From assembly GCA_030867875.1 (NCBI GenBank), contig JAOWCC010000553.1:893001-957000 (forward strand): DNA of 64,000 bases. Direction: 5' to 3'. Both the position numbers and the translations under genes were made by a program. Below, in pieces: positions 50,453 to 60,465 of this stretch. The notes below the pieces were generated by a model. That model saw nothing but the letters and a program-made list of their open reading frames with translations. It was not told the DNA's origin and searched no databases. This stretch comes from Actinernus sp. WN-2022. Lineage: Eukaryota > Cnidaria > Anthozoa > Actiniaria > Actinernidae. Each line of letters starts with the position of its first letter. Position 1 is the stretch's first letter.

Positions 50453-53400
50453 AATAATAATAATAATAATATAACAATTTATATAGCGCCATTTCCACTA
50501 AATGACCAATGGCGCTTTACATCACTACTAAAAATAATTAAAATAAATAAATTAAATAGGGCAAAATATACAAATTAATTAAACATACTTACGGATTTAA
50601 CTATTTTAAATATAAGATGTTAAAAGCTTTTTTAAAAAGAATAGTCTTAACCTTAGTCTTAAAAATATTTACAGATTGAACGTTCTTTACATCAATTGGA
50701 AGACTATTCCATAAAGTGGCCGCTGAGAATGAAAAGGATCTTGCACCATACGTTTTTAGATTGTATGTTGGAACTTTGAGTAAGTTCTGAGAAGATGAGC
50801 GTAATGATCGAGATGGTGCATATGGTTCTAAAAGTTCACTAATATATAATGGTGCAATATTGTTCATAGCCTTAAATGTCAGTAGTAATATCTTAAAATT
50901 AATCCTTTGTTCTATTGGTAGCCAATGTAGATCTTGTAAAATATTTGTAATATGGCAGGATTTACGCGAACAAGTAAGAAGGCGTGCTGCCGAATTTTGG
51001 ACATACTGGAGCCTCTGATGTAAATATTTAGGGATACCATATAATAACGAGTTACAATAATCTAATTTGGCGGTGATAAATGCATGAACTAGTATTTTGC
51101 AAACATCTAAAGATAAAAATTTCCTAACGCGAGCAATGTTTCTTATATGGTAAAACGCAGATTTGCAAATCGCAGACACTTGCTTGTCCATCATCATAGT
51201 GTGATCGAAAACGACCCCAATGTTCCTTGCTGATTTGGATGGATAGATGATCTCGGCACCAACCTGGATGCTATCGAGGGGAGGCTGCGGCCGATGACAA
51301 GCCCTCAGAACTAGAAGTTCAGTCTTATCATTATTTAGTTTTAATTTGTTAGTTGACATCCAGTTGTTTACATCGCGTAAACATGCCTCAATCTTTGCCT
51401 TTGAACAATCTAACTGTCCATTAACTGACGGCTGAAATGTTACATAAATCTGCGTATCGTCGGCGTAGCAATGAAACGACATGTTGTTTCTACGCATGAT
51501 ATCTCCTAGCGGCGAAGTGTACATCAAGTATAATATCGGGCCAAGTACCGAACCTTGTGGTACACCGCAGAGTAGGTCATGACTTGTCGATGTTTTGTCT
51601 TGAATCAAGACACTCTGACTCCGTCCGTTGAGATATGAAGTGAGCCACGCAAGCGCTTGCCCTTTGATGCCGAAACGATTACAAAGTCTAGAAAGTAATA
51701 TCTTATGATTTACAGTATCGAAGGCGGCCGACAGATCTAACAAGAGGAGTATAACGCAGCCTTGATTATCAATTGCTCGAAGTATGTCATCTTGTACTCT
51801 CACCAATGCCGTCTCAGTACTATGACCGCGCTTATATGCGGACTGAAAAAGTTCGTCCAAGTTTTCATCTTTCACATGGGTGGTAAGACGTGACGCAACA
51901 ACCTTTTCAGTAGACTTTGATATAAATGAAAGGTTGGAGATTGGCCTAAAGCTGGGAAAGAGTTCGTGATCCAACGATGGTTTCTTTAGTCGGGGTGTTA
52001 ATACCGCTTCCTTCATCTTTGCTGGCACGACACTACTAGACAATGATAGATTAACTACCCTAGTTATAATGGGAAGAAGGACATCAAGACAATCAACTAA
52101 TATAGTTCCAGGTAATGGATCCAATGTGCATGACTTACGAGCAGAGACACCAATAAGTTCCAATAGTTCTTCATGGGTAGTAGGCAGGAACGTGTGTAGC
52201 TCGGAAGCACATGAGGATATATCAAGGGCCTGCTCATCATCACAGCTAAAACTCTCTCTTATTTTCATTATTTTATCACTGAAGAACTCGGCAAATTTAT
52301 TGGCGAGATCACAGGGATCATCACTTGATGGAAACTTAGCGACCGACTTCCTATTCAATAGTTTATCAAATGTGCTGAAAATAGTCTTTTGATCAGACTT
52401 GTTGTCCATGATTACTGTAGAATAGAACTGCATCTTAGATGTAAATATCAAGATGTTCACTTTATTACATTGGTCAACATACACGTCTCTATCAATTGTG
52501 AGTCGTGACGCACGCCAACGCCGTTCAAGCTTCCTTCTTATGACCTTCTCGTCTTTTATTTCGTCAGTGTACCAGGGTGCGGCTGGACGCAGAGTAACAA
52601 CCCGTTTCTTTAGAGGTGCATGCCGCTCCAACAACGAAGATAATATATCGTTATACTGGTCGACCAAGTCATTTATTGACATAAAATCATTATGAATATT
52701 CAGAGGAGATTCAAGTATGTCTTCACGAAGCTGTGCCTTATCCAGAGATCGTAACTTCCGGTAACTAATTTTCTTTCGCTCAAAGCACGGTTTTCTGAGA
52801 CATAAAGAAAAATGGACAGCAAAGTGGTCGGATATAACTGGGTCGGTGACAACAAACTTCGTAACAAGGTTCTCATCAGGCCTAGTGATTACCAGGTCAA
52901 GGGTGTGGCCATTTCTATGGGTGGGTTCATCAATGTGTTGTTTTAGGTTGAAGGCATCAAGTACTGCTCTAAACCGTATTGCTGCAGGATCATCTAAAAT
53001 ATCGACGTGAAAGTTAAAGTCACCTACTATAAGAAGCGGCGTAGCAGAAGTTGCAAGTTGTTCTAGAAATCCGGTGAATTCTTCTAGAAACATACCAACA
53101 GTAAGGCCATTCTTTTTTGAAGGAGGCGATCGGTAGACTACAATCATTCTTACATTCGTGGAAGCATATCGCATTAGCAAATCAGTCAATTCAAACGATT
53201 TGTAAGTCCTTGTTGATTGTTTCTTGAATTTGAAGCATTTTTTGTGAAGTAGGGCTACTCCACCCCCTCTAGATCCACGAGGAACATGCAGCAAAAAATA
53301 ACCAGTTGGGCACAAATCATTGATTATGTTCACATCATTTGCATCAGACCGTAGCCACGTCTCAGTTATCGCTAACAGATCAATATTGTGGTCTACGACA

Positions 53401-54275
53401 AAGTCTTTAACAATAAATGATTTGTTGTTTATTGATCGAGTGTTGAGAAGACATGCATCCACGTATTTCGGAACAATGACAGGAACTGGTAGAGGAGTGC
53501 GAGGAATGGCGATTAAGTTCGTAATATTCGCAGATTGTTGTCCCGTGAAGTGCGGTGTACAATAGGCACTGTCGACACAATAAGACACCAGTACAGGAAT
53601 CTTTCGTTTTCCAGCCCGTTTACCTCGATAGCGAAGTATGCCGTACTTTTTAAGTACATCAAAACCCAGATTATTGCAATTAAATACTGAAGAACATCGT
53701 CTAAGATCCAAGAGTTGATGTCGAGAGTAAGTAATAATTTCAATAGGACACGGGCTAATATTCAACTCTGTTGTTGTTTTAAGCAACTCATCGATATGCA
53801 AATCCGTTTGAGATTCGGCAATGTCAACCATCGAAGGTCCAGGATTCAATGAAACATCCATAAATATAGTAATGTCTGTTGGTGGATCATGGCCAGGTAT
53901 TACCAATGTAATCTGGCCATGTTTAGTCCATATAGACGCTGGGAATTTGACTTTGTAGAAACCAGTTGAAGTTAGATTGAGTCTTCGCGCTCGAGTAGGT
54001 TGATTTCGCCAAACAGCATACATCTCTCGAACAAATTCACAATCCATTTCTAGACGAAATAACTCTTGGTTATCCACTCCATAGTTGTTAGTCTTCAACT
54101 TGGTATGATTTAAAAAGAACGTCAAGCAGTAAAATACCATAAAACCCACAAATAAGTGCGGAGCTCTAAATGTCGTGGCTGCCATGTTTGGCGCCAGTGC
54201 CTCAGTAAAACGTCGTTTAGAAACCCTAGGAGACAAATGGATGACAGAACACATCAGAGGAAAGTTTACTTCTCC
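50453..54275 (-). mobile_element. Full-length L2/CR1-clade LINE inserted in the YqaJ gene
   Basis: About 3.82 kb on the minus strand. The 3' end has the conserved L2-type hairpin (GCGCCATTGGTCATTTAGTG, then GGCGCTATATAAATTG) and a terminal ATT microsatellite. The insertion point lies between CCTGACAACCTTG and TTAAAACTGTT of the exonuclease exon; no target duplication beyond one base is apparent, as is usual for this clade. The single ORF is uninterrupted, so the insertion looks young. Confidence 0.9.
50601..54254 (-). CDS. LINE ORF: 2A-like motif, AP-type endonuclease, reverse transcriptase
   Basis: 1217 residues from the first ATG (54254, MCSVIHLS). An N-terminal hydrophobic segment (FVGFMVFYCLTFFL) is followed near residue 135 by FMDVSLNPGP, a variant of the 2A-type motif. 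The apurinic endonuclease domain covers about residues 280-510 (LLNTRSINNKS, AITETWL, GGGVALLHK, VGDFNFHVD, SDHFAVHFSL). The reverse transcriptase runs from about 690 to 960: FRPISNLSFISKSTEKVV, LLDLSAAFDTVNH, GVPQGSVLGPILY, CYADDTQIY (catalytic box intact). The C-terminus ends TLWNSLPIDVKN, standard in CR1/L2. All visible catalytic motifs are present. It could still be active. Confidence 0.93.
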   Translation of the reverse strand: MCSVIHLSPRVSKRRFTEALAPNMAATTFRAPHLFVGFMVFYCLTFFLNHTKLKTNNYGVDNQELFRLEMDCEFVREMYAVWRNQPTRARRLNLTSTGFYKVKFPASIWTKHGQITLVIPGHDPPTDITIFMDVSLNPGPSMVDIAESQTDLHIDELLKTTTELNISPCPIEIITYSRHQLLDLRRCSSVFNCNNLGFDVLKKYGILRYRGKRAGKRKIPVLVSYCVDSAYCTPHFTGQQSANITNLIAIPRTPLPVPVIVPKYVDACLLNTRSINNKSFIVKDFVVDHNIDLLAITETWLRSDANDVNIINDLCPTGYFLLHVPRGSRGGGVALLHKKCFKFKKQSTRTYKSFELTDLLMRYASTNVRMIVVYRSPPSKKNGLTVGMFLEEFTGFLEQLATSATPLLIVGDFNFHVDILDDPAAIRFRAVLDAFNLKQHIDEPTHRNGHTLDLVITRPDENLVTKFVVTDPVISDHFAVHFSLCLRKPCFERKKISYRKLRSLDKAQLREDILESPLNIHNDFMSINDLVDQYNDILSSLLERHAPLKKRVVTLRPAAPWYTDEIKDEKVIRRKLERRWRASRLTIDRDVYVDQCNKVNILIFTSKMQFYSTVIMDNKSDQKTIFSTFDKLLNRKSVAKFPSSDDPCDLANKFAEFFSDKIMKIRESFSCDDEQALDISSCASELHTFLPTTHEELLELIGVSARKSCTLDPLPGTILVDCLDVLLPIITRVVNLSLSSSVVPAKMKEAVLTPRLKKPSLDHELFPSFRPISNLSFISKSTEKVVASRLTTHVKDENLDELFQSAYKRGHSTETALVRVQDDILRAIDNQGCVILLLLDLSAAFDTVNHKILLSRLCNRFGIKGQALAWLTSYLNGRSQSVLIQDKTSTSHDLLCGVPQGSVLGPILYLMYTSPLGDIMRRNNMSFHCYADDTQIYVTFQPSVNGQLDCSKAKIEACLRDVNNWMSTNKLKLNNDKTELLVLRACHRPQPPLDSIQVGAEIIYPSKSARNIGVVFDHTMMMDKQVSAICKSAFYHIRNIARVRKFLSLDVCKILVHAFITAKLDYCNSLLYGIPKYLHQRLQYVQNSAARLLTCSRKSCHITNILQDLHWLPIEQRINFKILLLTFKAMNNIAPLYISELLEPYAPSRSLRSSSQNLLKVPTYNLKTYGARSFSFSAATLWNSLPIDVKNVQSVNIFKTKVKTILFKKAFNILYLK

Positions 54276-54903
54276 CAAGGTTGTCAGGCGGTGTTGTTCT
54301 CCTTCTAGTGTTTACTGAACTAAAGTTTGAGGCTGTAATGTGCCCAACTCTATGATAAAACCACAATGGGTTGTTACTTTGTCCTCTGGTTGAGAACTCT
54401 ACATCCTTTACAAATTCACTAGTACAAGTTTGCCTCTCAACATATTCTGTAAACTTGGACTGATGAAAGGATTCACTCAATTTTGCATTCTGGTCACTGA
54501 TGACATCTTCCTTGTTTATAGATTGATATAGTATCTGCTGAGCATTTTCAATTGCTTCTGAAATGGTTTGTGATACTGGTCTTGAAACGTTGCACACATT
54601 AGGAGCCTCAACAATATTCCTACTTTCTATCAACAAAGTATCCGAGTTTGATTGTGCCGTCAGTTCCTTTTCACAGTATTTGCTAGGAAATCTTTCTAAT
54701 TCAAGATTTTCCATAAATGGGCATTGTGGATTGCTTTCCTTTAACAAGCTCTGAAGTTTGGCTATGTCCTCACGATAAACAGTCCTATGCTCTGGAGCTC
54801 TGGGATCGAAATTGTCTGAGCTGGCACCCACTGATTTCAACTTTGCAGGCTTTCCATACTCTGGTTTGTAGACATTTATTTCTGATAATGGTACTGGTGC
54901 AAC
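54276..54903 (-). pseudogene. YqaJ exonuclease gene, exon 4 up to the LINE
   Basis: Acceptor TTTGCAG at 54904-54910, then VAPVPLSEINVYKPEYGKP. It leads through a low-complexity middle region to NPLWFYHRVGHITASNF, the start of the YqaJ nuclease domain, and is cut by the LINE directly after TTPPDNL. Exon phase agrees with exon 3 and with the piece beyond the LINE. Confidence 0.85.
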
Positions 54904-55228
54904 CTGCAAATAAAAGAAAATTATATAAGCTAATTAAACAAGAATCTTACACAAGGGTAAAAGAGAGTTAGGCGGCATAGGGGCACTCGAGTCCTACTGC
55001 TTTTCCTCCAATGGCGTTTAGCCCAAATGTTGTAAATAAAATAAATAAATAATAAAAAAAAAAATTAAGGTACAAATGCTTCACTGTATGTACACATAAA
55101 CACAGTAAAATTCCCCGCTTCATGTATCTTTGATGCGACTCGCCAAAAACGAACCCCCCACCCCACACACACTCCCTCTCGGAGTTCTGTCGATGGACCT
55201 GTTATATACATTAAGGTGTAAACTTTAC

Positions 55229-55367
55229 CTCCCTCCCTTTTGGAGCAAGCCAAGCACAGAGCTTTTCGGTACAGGCTTTAGCATTTGGAAGATTTTTCAC
55301 ACCACCTGCAATAATTGCCTCTAAGCAAAACAAGAGTGCGGCTGTATGAGAGCAAACTTCATCCAGG
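55229..55367 (-). pseudogene. YqaJ exonuclease gene, exon 3 (end of SWIM finger)
   Basis: 139 bp with TTTTGCAG acceptor and GTAAAG donor. Encodes LDEVCSHTAALLFCLEA, which supplies the C-x-H half of a SWIM zinc finger. Confidence 0.8.
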
Positions 55368-55571
55368 CTGCAAAAGATCAAATGGAAATGTTTTATTATT
55401 TTAAAATATATACCTGTCTCTAGTGCATTTACTTTTATTATACATCTATACATATATTTTACTATATTATTTACCTTCGCCTAGCTTACATCTGGTAGGA
55501 ATTAAGTCTCTACAATACGAAAGAGAGTAACTCAGTAACTACATGTAACTGTTAAGATATGGAATGCTTAC

Positions 55572-55679
55572 CCAGCAACACAAACACAGTGAGCTCCATA
55601 TACCTCTCCAGTTGTCTTGTCCAGACATATTACAACCTTGTATGTTTCTGTAGTTCCCTGTGATGGTAAACAGTCACAC
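55572..55679 (-). pseudogene. YqaJ exonuclease gene, exon 2 (start of SWIM finger)
   Basis: 108 bp with CTGCAG acceptor and GTAAGC donor. Encodes TYKVVICLDKTTGEVYGAHC then VCVAG, the C-x-C half of the SWIM finger. Too short for ordinary ORF lists; found by phase and splice sites. Confidence 0.8.
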
Positions 55680-55839
55680 CTGCAGTAGAAAAATAATTTT
55701 ATAAACTGGAAGATTAATCAGTGTTTTATTTTGGAAGAAGTAAAGACCTGGTTGCATCAAGCTTCTTGTGAGGATGTAAATTAGTAGGTTATTCGCTTTT
55801 CAAAATAGTCAAGCTAAGGATAGGAATCGGAAAACGTAC

Positions 55840-56315
55840 CTCAAAAAGCAGAAATAGGAATTTTCCTCACTGAAGTACTCCAAGTTATCCAGATGACCCT
55901 CTTCAAATAGCGAGTAGGCTCTTAGAGTTTTGTAAGCTTTTACACTTTCGTTATCAAAGGACTTGTCTGCTGAGTGTATTAGATATCTTTTAAGTCTCAC
56001 TAGATCGAAATAAGGCAAAGACCTGCAGTCCTTCGACCACTTAGCCTTCATTCTATTCAAAGGCCCAATATTCTGATAGGCAGCTTTGGTGTCTGAATCC
56101 CTGAAGAGTGTAACTTTCATAGAGCTTGAACCATCTTCATTTGCATGGTCTTCGCCAGCCGTGTTAAGCCGAAGTTCTGCTGCAATCCTGTCCCTTAAAA
56201 CCACTCCTGTTCCAGTAGATTCGAGACTTAAATCCTTACACAGCTTTCTTAGCTCCCTAACTTTCAAATTCTTGAGATCCTTCATTCGTTTCGGCCTAAT
56301 AAGCGTTGATTCCAC
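55840..56315 (-). pseudogene. YqaJ exonuclease gene, exon 1 (SAP-like domain)
   Basis: ATG at 56315 (MESTLIRPKRMKD) to a GTACGT donor at 55839. Residues about 14-50 (LKVRELRKLCKDLSLEST, VVLRDRIAAEL) form a SAP-like DNA-binding motif. Joined over exons 1-4 and past the LINE, the gene would encode 658 residues, but the LINE and the internal stop inactivate it. YqaJ-type nucleases are accessory proteins of ISL2EU elements; their exact role is not established. Confidence 0.85.
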
Positions 56316-56342
56316 CGAGTGATCATCTTAAAGCAGCATTTC

Positions 56343-56448
56343 CTTCCACACAGTCCGCCATATTGGATTCAAGTGTGGCCCGCCAGCGTTGATTTACCTC
56401 GTTTTCATGCCGAAAATTTGATGCGCGCGCATGACCCGTAAAGTAGGT
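56343..56448 (-). repeat. ISL2EU right TIR
   Basis: Inverted match of 47051-47156. The corresponding ATG here leads only to a 12-codon frame, so the exonuclease gene must start at the later ATG (56315). Confidence 0.93.
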
Positions 56449-56459
56449 TATTTACACTT

Positions 56460-57771
56460 CGGTTAAGGCCGTCGCCCTATTTTTCAACGTTTATCAATTG
56501 GAACTTTCAATTGGCTTATTTCTCCTTCCAGGCGATGCAATTTGTATTAACAGTTTGGCAAAGGCTATCGCCCTATTTTTTAACGGCTAACACAGGCTTC
56601 TTTCCCTTACGAGGCGATGAGTTCTCTTTTTCCGGGGTTGGTTTTTCTGCAGCTTTTTCGACCTCAGGGGACGACAATGGTTTCTTCACGACCATTTTTT
56701 TGCTAGTACTTGCAGTACTGCTAGTACTTGCTCCTTTATTCACCTCGCTCGATGCACTCGGTTTCTTACGTTTGGCTTTCTCGTCGTCACTTCTGGACTT
56801 GTCATCTTCACTACTGGAGAGCTGGAGCTAGATGACTTCTCACCACTAGAAGCGATCTTTTTTTTGGCCTTTTTTATTATTTAGTAATTCGGTTACAAAC
56901 CTATCGCTCTCGTCATCAGTGTCTGATATTCTTGACGGTTTGTTTTTCCTTTTTTGATCTACACTCCTTTCTCTCTCGCTATCTTCATCGTCGTCGTCAC
57001 TGTCCAACTTTCTTGAGGCTTTTTTCTTCCTCTTTTCTTGTGATGACGACTTCCCTCTGAGTCCAGATCTTAACTCTTCCAGCCAACGTTTGGAAGGACT
57101 GTTTGGTGAAGTTCCAGCTTTTGTGGCATCTTTGCTTATGCAGTACTCTACCAACATATCTTTCATTTTCGACATTGATTTCGTCCATATGAATCGATTT
57201 GCATCGGCAGTCTCAGATTGTAATGCTTTCGTGTACTGGTCTGGATTGCGGACCATCGCCCTCGCTACTGCGAAGTGGCAGCTCATCAAATACAAGGCTG
57301 AGCCTAGTTTATACGTGTCAGCCATAAACTTGTCTATTTTGTCCTCTCCCGACAAGAAGGTTTCCATACGAGTCACCACCACATCCTCTTCTTTGGCCTG
57401 CTCTTTGGTTTTATTATTCAGCCTTTCACACGCTTCTAAGAACGGTTTCATCTCTTCGAAGATATGCTACAACTTTGTATTATTTACATACTTGGAGTTT
57501 TTAAGAACATCTGCATTTTCTGTCAAGGTCTCGGACATCTCCGACATTGCCACGTTCGGGCGTTTTAACCATTCGCAGGTGAACGGTTTTACCCAGCTAT
57601 ACATGTGTGCATCATCCGGCAAGGTACTTGCTCTGCCATACGGTCTTTATAAAATTACGAGTGAATACACGGGAAAAAATCACTCCTTTACTAGGACTAG
57701 TAGGTGTGTACTTCCTGACTTCGTAGCCATAGCTGTCAACACGGCAGTATAAAGATCATTTTCAGAAGTTC
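56460..57771 (-). pseudogene. Degenerate unrecognised gene (right copy, N-terminal part)
   Basis: The minus strand starts near 57771 with MRTSENDLYTAVLT and passes RPNVAMSEMSETLTENADVL. After a TAG near 57470 it continues in the open frame 57451-56846 (EACERLNNKTKEQAKEEDVV, SALYLMSCHFAVARAMV), followed by a Lys/Ser/Asp-rich tail (NSPSKRWLEELRSGL, KKKASRKLDSDDDDED). Another low-complexity part lies to 56460. The tail matches the sequence on the far side of the ISL2EU element at 46500-46920. Helical, charged, no recognised domain. Confidence 0.45.
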
Positions 57772-57779
57772 GCATCGCA

Positions 57780-58345
57780 AACTAAGGTATCACTGAAGCT
57801 TCTTTGATCACTAGAAGTAGCGATATCAGTAAGAGAATCGCAACTTGAGTTGGCTTCACAAGTGTGAAAAGGTTGGCGCTTTAATTGCATTCAGTAGGTC
57901 AGTTTCTCTTTCAGCTAGACCAAAGCGCTTTATATTTTAAAGACAGCATCTCAAAAATGTCTGGAAACTGAGATTTTATTTTTTATGCGTAGCTTTAAAA
58001 TAATATATCATTATATCAGAACCAATGACATGAGTCGGTCCTTTTTATAGTCTCTTATTCTGTCAAACTGCAGCGCGTTATCATTAACTAACGACTTGAA
58101 GACGATTATTCCGGTTTATTTTCTGGCACCAATAGCATAGAAGCTTACAAAAATGTAAACTTCTCTGATCACTAGAAACAGTAGAGATATATAAAAAAAC
58201 AATAAAAGAATGGCTTCACAAGTGTGAAAAGGTTGACGCTATGAGTAGCTTTCTATTAAACACGAAAAACCTCACAATCATTTTAATATCGTATCTCAAA
58301 AATGTCTGGAGTCAGATTATGTAATTTCGTAGTTTTAAAATAGGG
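57780..58345. repeat. Diverged direct repeat of about 220 bp
   Basis: 57780-58010 and 58138-58345 share CTCTGATCACTAGAA, GGCTTCACAAGTGTGAAAAG, GTTGRCGCT, and ATCTCAAAAATGTCTGGA followed by TAGTTTTAAAATA. Confidence 0.75.
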
Positions 58346-58599
58346 TAAAGCATCTCTGACCGACTAGAATACATATGTAATCATCCCACCTCGATGAATC
58401 CCAACATGAGTTGAACTCACAAGTTCTTTCAGTCCTTGGGGCAGTTGATGTTGACTAAAAAACTGGCTAAGGTTTGACTGAGTTCTACACATTTTAGTTT
58501 CTGTTACATTGTACTGGAAACATTTTTTCATATCTACGTCTTCATTCAAGGCACAACCTGACTGGGTGCAGCTTTTAAACATTTTATTGGAAGCCATTA

Positions 58600-60007
58600 A
58601 GATCGTATATCCCGAAATAACACAGCCCTAATTACAATGTTAAAGTTAAAGTTACAGTTACAATGTTAAAGTAATATCTTGTATCCACGAAACATAATTT
58701 TATACCTATTTACACCTTTTCCTGACTATGTTCAGAATCTATAACAAATTCACTGCATACGCTGCATGGCGATTAAACACACTGGTATATATGCAATACC
58801 ATTCAATTTGTAGTACTTAAGATAGTGATTAACTACTTAGTTAATAGCTGATTGACCTTTGTGGAAGACGTGATTCGCGTCTCAAGACGGCCACCAACAG
58901 ATTTAATACCGCATCGCTCGAGTCGTGGTCGGTGAAGTGTATATCTTCAACTCTTCCCGTGTCCATTAGTTCTTTAAACCTATTTCGACGCGGGACAGAG
59001 TTCATCCTCCTATCTCTTGGACTCATAACGACACACTGTCGTTTAATTATCCTATTGTGTAGGAATTTGGAAGCTGTGTACTTTTGAAGTGGCCCTGTAT
59101 TCTGTAGTTTAACCGGAAACTTTACTGACGCTTTGCGAATTGCCGACGTGTAGCCGCGTAATCTGATATATATAGACTGTCACTGCAGTTTGATGAATAC
59201 CTTTCGTCTATTCCGGAAATGATCTGCTACATGATTCGCCTCTTTGCAAGTCTGCAAGATGAATTTGATAGAAATGACAAATATAGTGAGCAAATTAACT
59301 TTGGATCTTGTAAACTGGCTCCATCTTCATCAACTTATTTACATCTTGGTTTGTAACACTTGCAGAACCGAAATGGATCTTAACATTAGAGAGGATAACC
59401 ACGTTGATGGCTATTTATGGTAATTCAGTCAATCTTGAAAATCACCACGTTGGTTTACCGAATTTATTCTAAATTTCTCTGTTTCCTATATATTAATAGG
59501 AGGTGCAATACTTGTCTAAAGCGTAGAAGCCTCCGAACAAATAGTGTTTTCGAGCTATTTCCCAAAACGTCCTTGAAAATTTTACCACAAGTTATATTTT
59601 TCTGGTCAGTGGAGGAACTTCAGAGCAAGACGGCAAAAATGCTTGGTATCACTCCACAGCTCGGTGGACGGATCTGCAAATAATTACGCTTACTTTGCTC
59701 AAGAGACATTCTTGATCGCCCGTTTTATCCCTTCGGAGGACCTGCTTATGTTTGTAGGGGTTCTTCAAGGTAAAAAGGATAGGGGTGACCGTCGAAAAAC
59801 GTCGAAAATACCCTAAACATATCAAACCGTGAACAATTTCCAACCCTAAAATATGCCTGGTCTTTAAATCACCGTAAAAAAATTCACTTGGACCATTTCA
59901 AAACTTAAAAATACGACGATCACCCCTACCAGCCGAATATAGGAATAAGCCCCCCCCCCCTCCGGTTAGTGTATAGTAGCCGTATGAGGCACATATTCGT
60001 CATACAT
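58600..60007. other. No supported gene
   Basis: Short frames only. A minus-strand frame at 58841-59026 (61 residues, Arg-rich) and one at 58364-58597 lack recognisable domains. A poly-C run lies at 59951-59962. Confidence 0.45.
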
Positions 60008-60120
60008 TAGCCTCCTCCGCAGGAATATCTAATCTTTGAAGAAATCAGATTATGGGTTCCCTGTGGCAGGTGAAGAAATCTGATTTCTTCGAAAATTAGA
60101 GATGCCTGCGGAGGAGGCTA
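60008..60120. mobile_element. Hairpin element of 113 bp
   Basis: TAGCCTCCTCCGCAGG at the left and CCTGCGGAGGAGGCTA at the right are perfect complements; the arms continue with ATCTAATC and GAAGAAATCAGA. Non-coding foldback. Confidence 0.8.
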
Positions 60121-60465
60121 GTCATACATATCAGTTTTCATTCTGACTTCATTCATCTTCCAGAACCTGGCCTTGGGATATTTGATCCTTTATATATATA
60201 CACGGCTGTGATGACGGAACGTAGGAAAATGTTTTCTCCTAAAAAAGCTGGAGTTTACTCGTTCCTTTATTTGCCTTGACGTGACCCCCTACAAATCTAG
60301 TAAACCCCCCCCCCCCCACCCCCGTGGGGGCTCTACCCAAAGTTGGGTATCGGTGTGCCACTGGGGCTCTGAAACTCTTGCCCTGCATTTGTTATGCTCC
60401 ATGCATAAGACCACATGCCAATGACTGCTTCTTCGTACTTTCGGCGGACTTCAGTTGCACTCTAA

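Larger units (their letters stand above)
47051..56448. mobile_element. ISL2EU DNA transposon with nested LINE
   Basis: Perfectly facing TIRs of 106 bp with three mismatches (47051-47156 and 56343-56448) begin ACCTACTTTACGGGTCATGC and are flanked by TA on both sides (47049-47050, 56449-56450), a 2-bp target duplication. Inside are two convergent genes: a THAP-domain DDE transposase (plus) and a YqaJ-type exonuclease (minus). That pair is the hallmark of the ISL2EU/IS5-like superfamily. The second gene is interrupted by a 3.8-kb L2/CR1 LINE. Without it the transposon would be about 5.6 kb. Confidence 0.92.

Noticed and set aside
54975..55228. Extra exon between YqaJ exons 3 and 4
   Set aside because: The phase of exons 3 and 4 joins directly and the interval has stops and a GT-AG intron structure.
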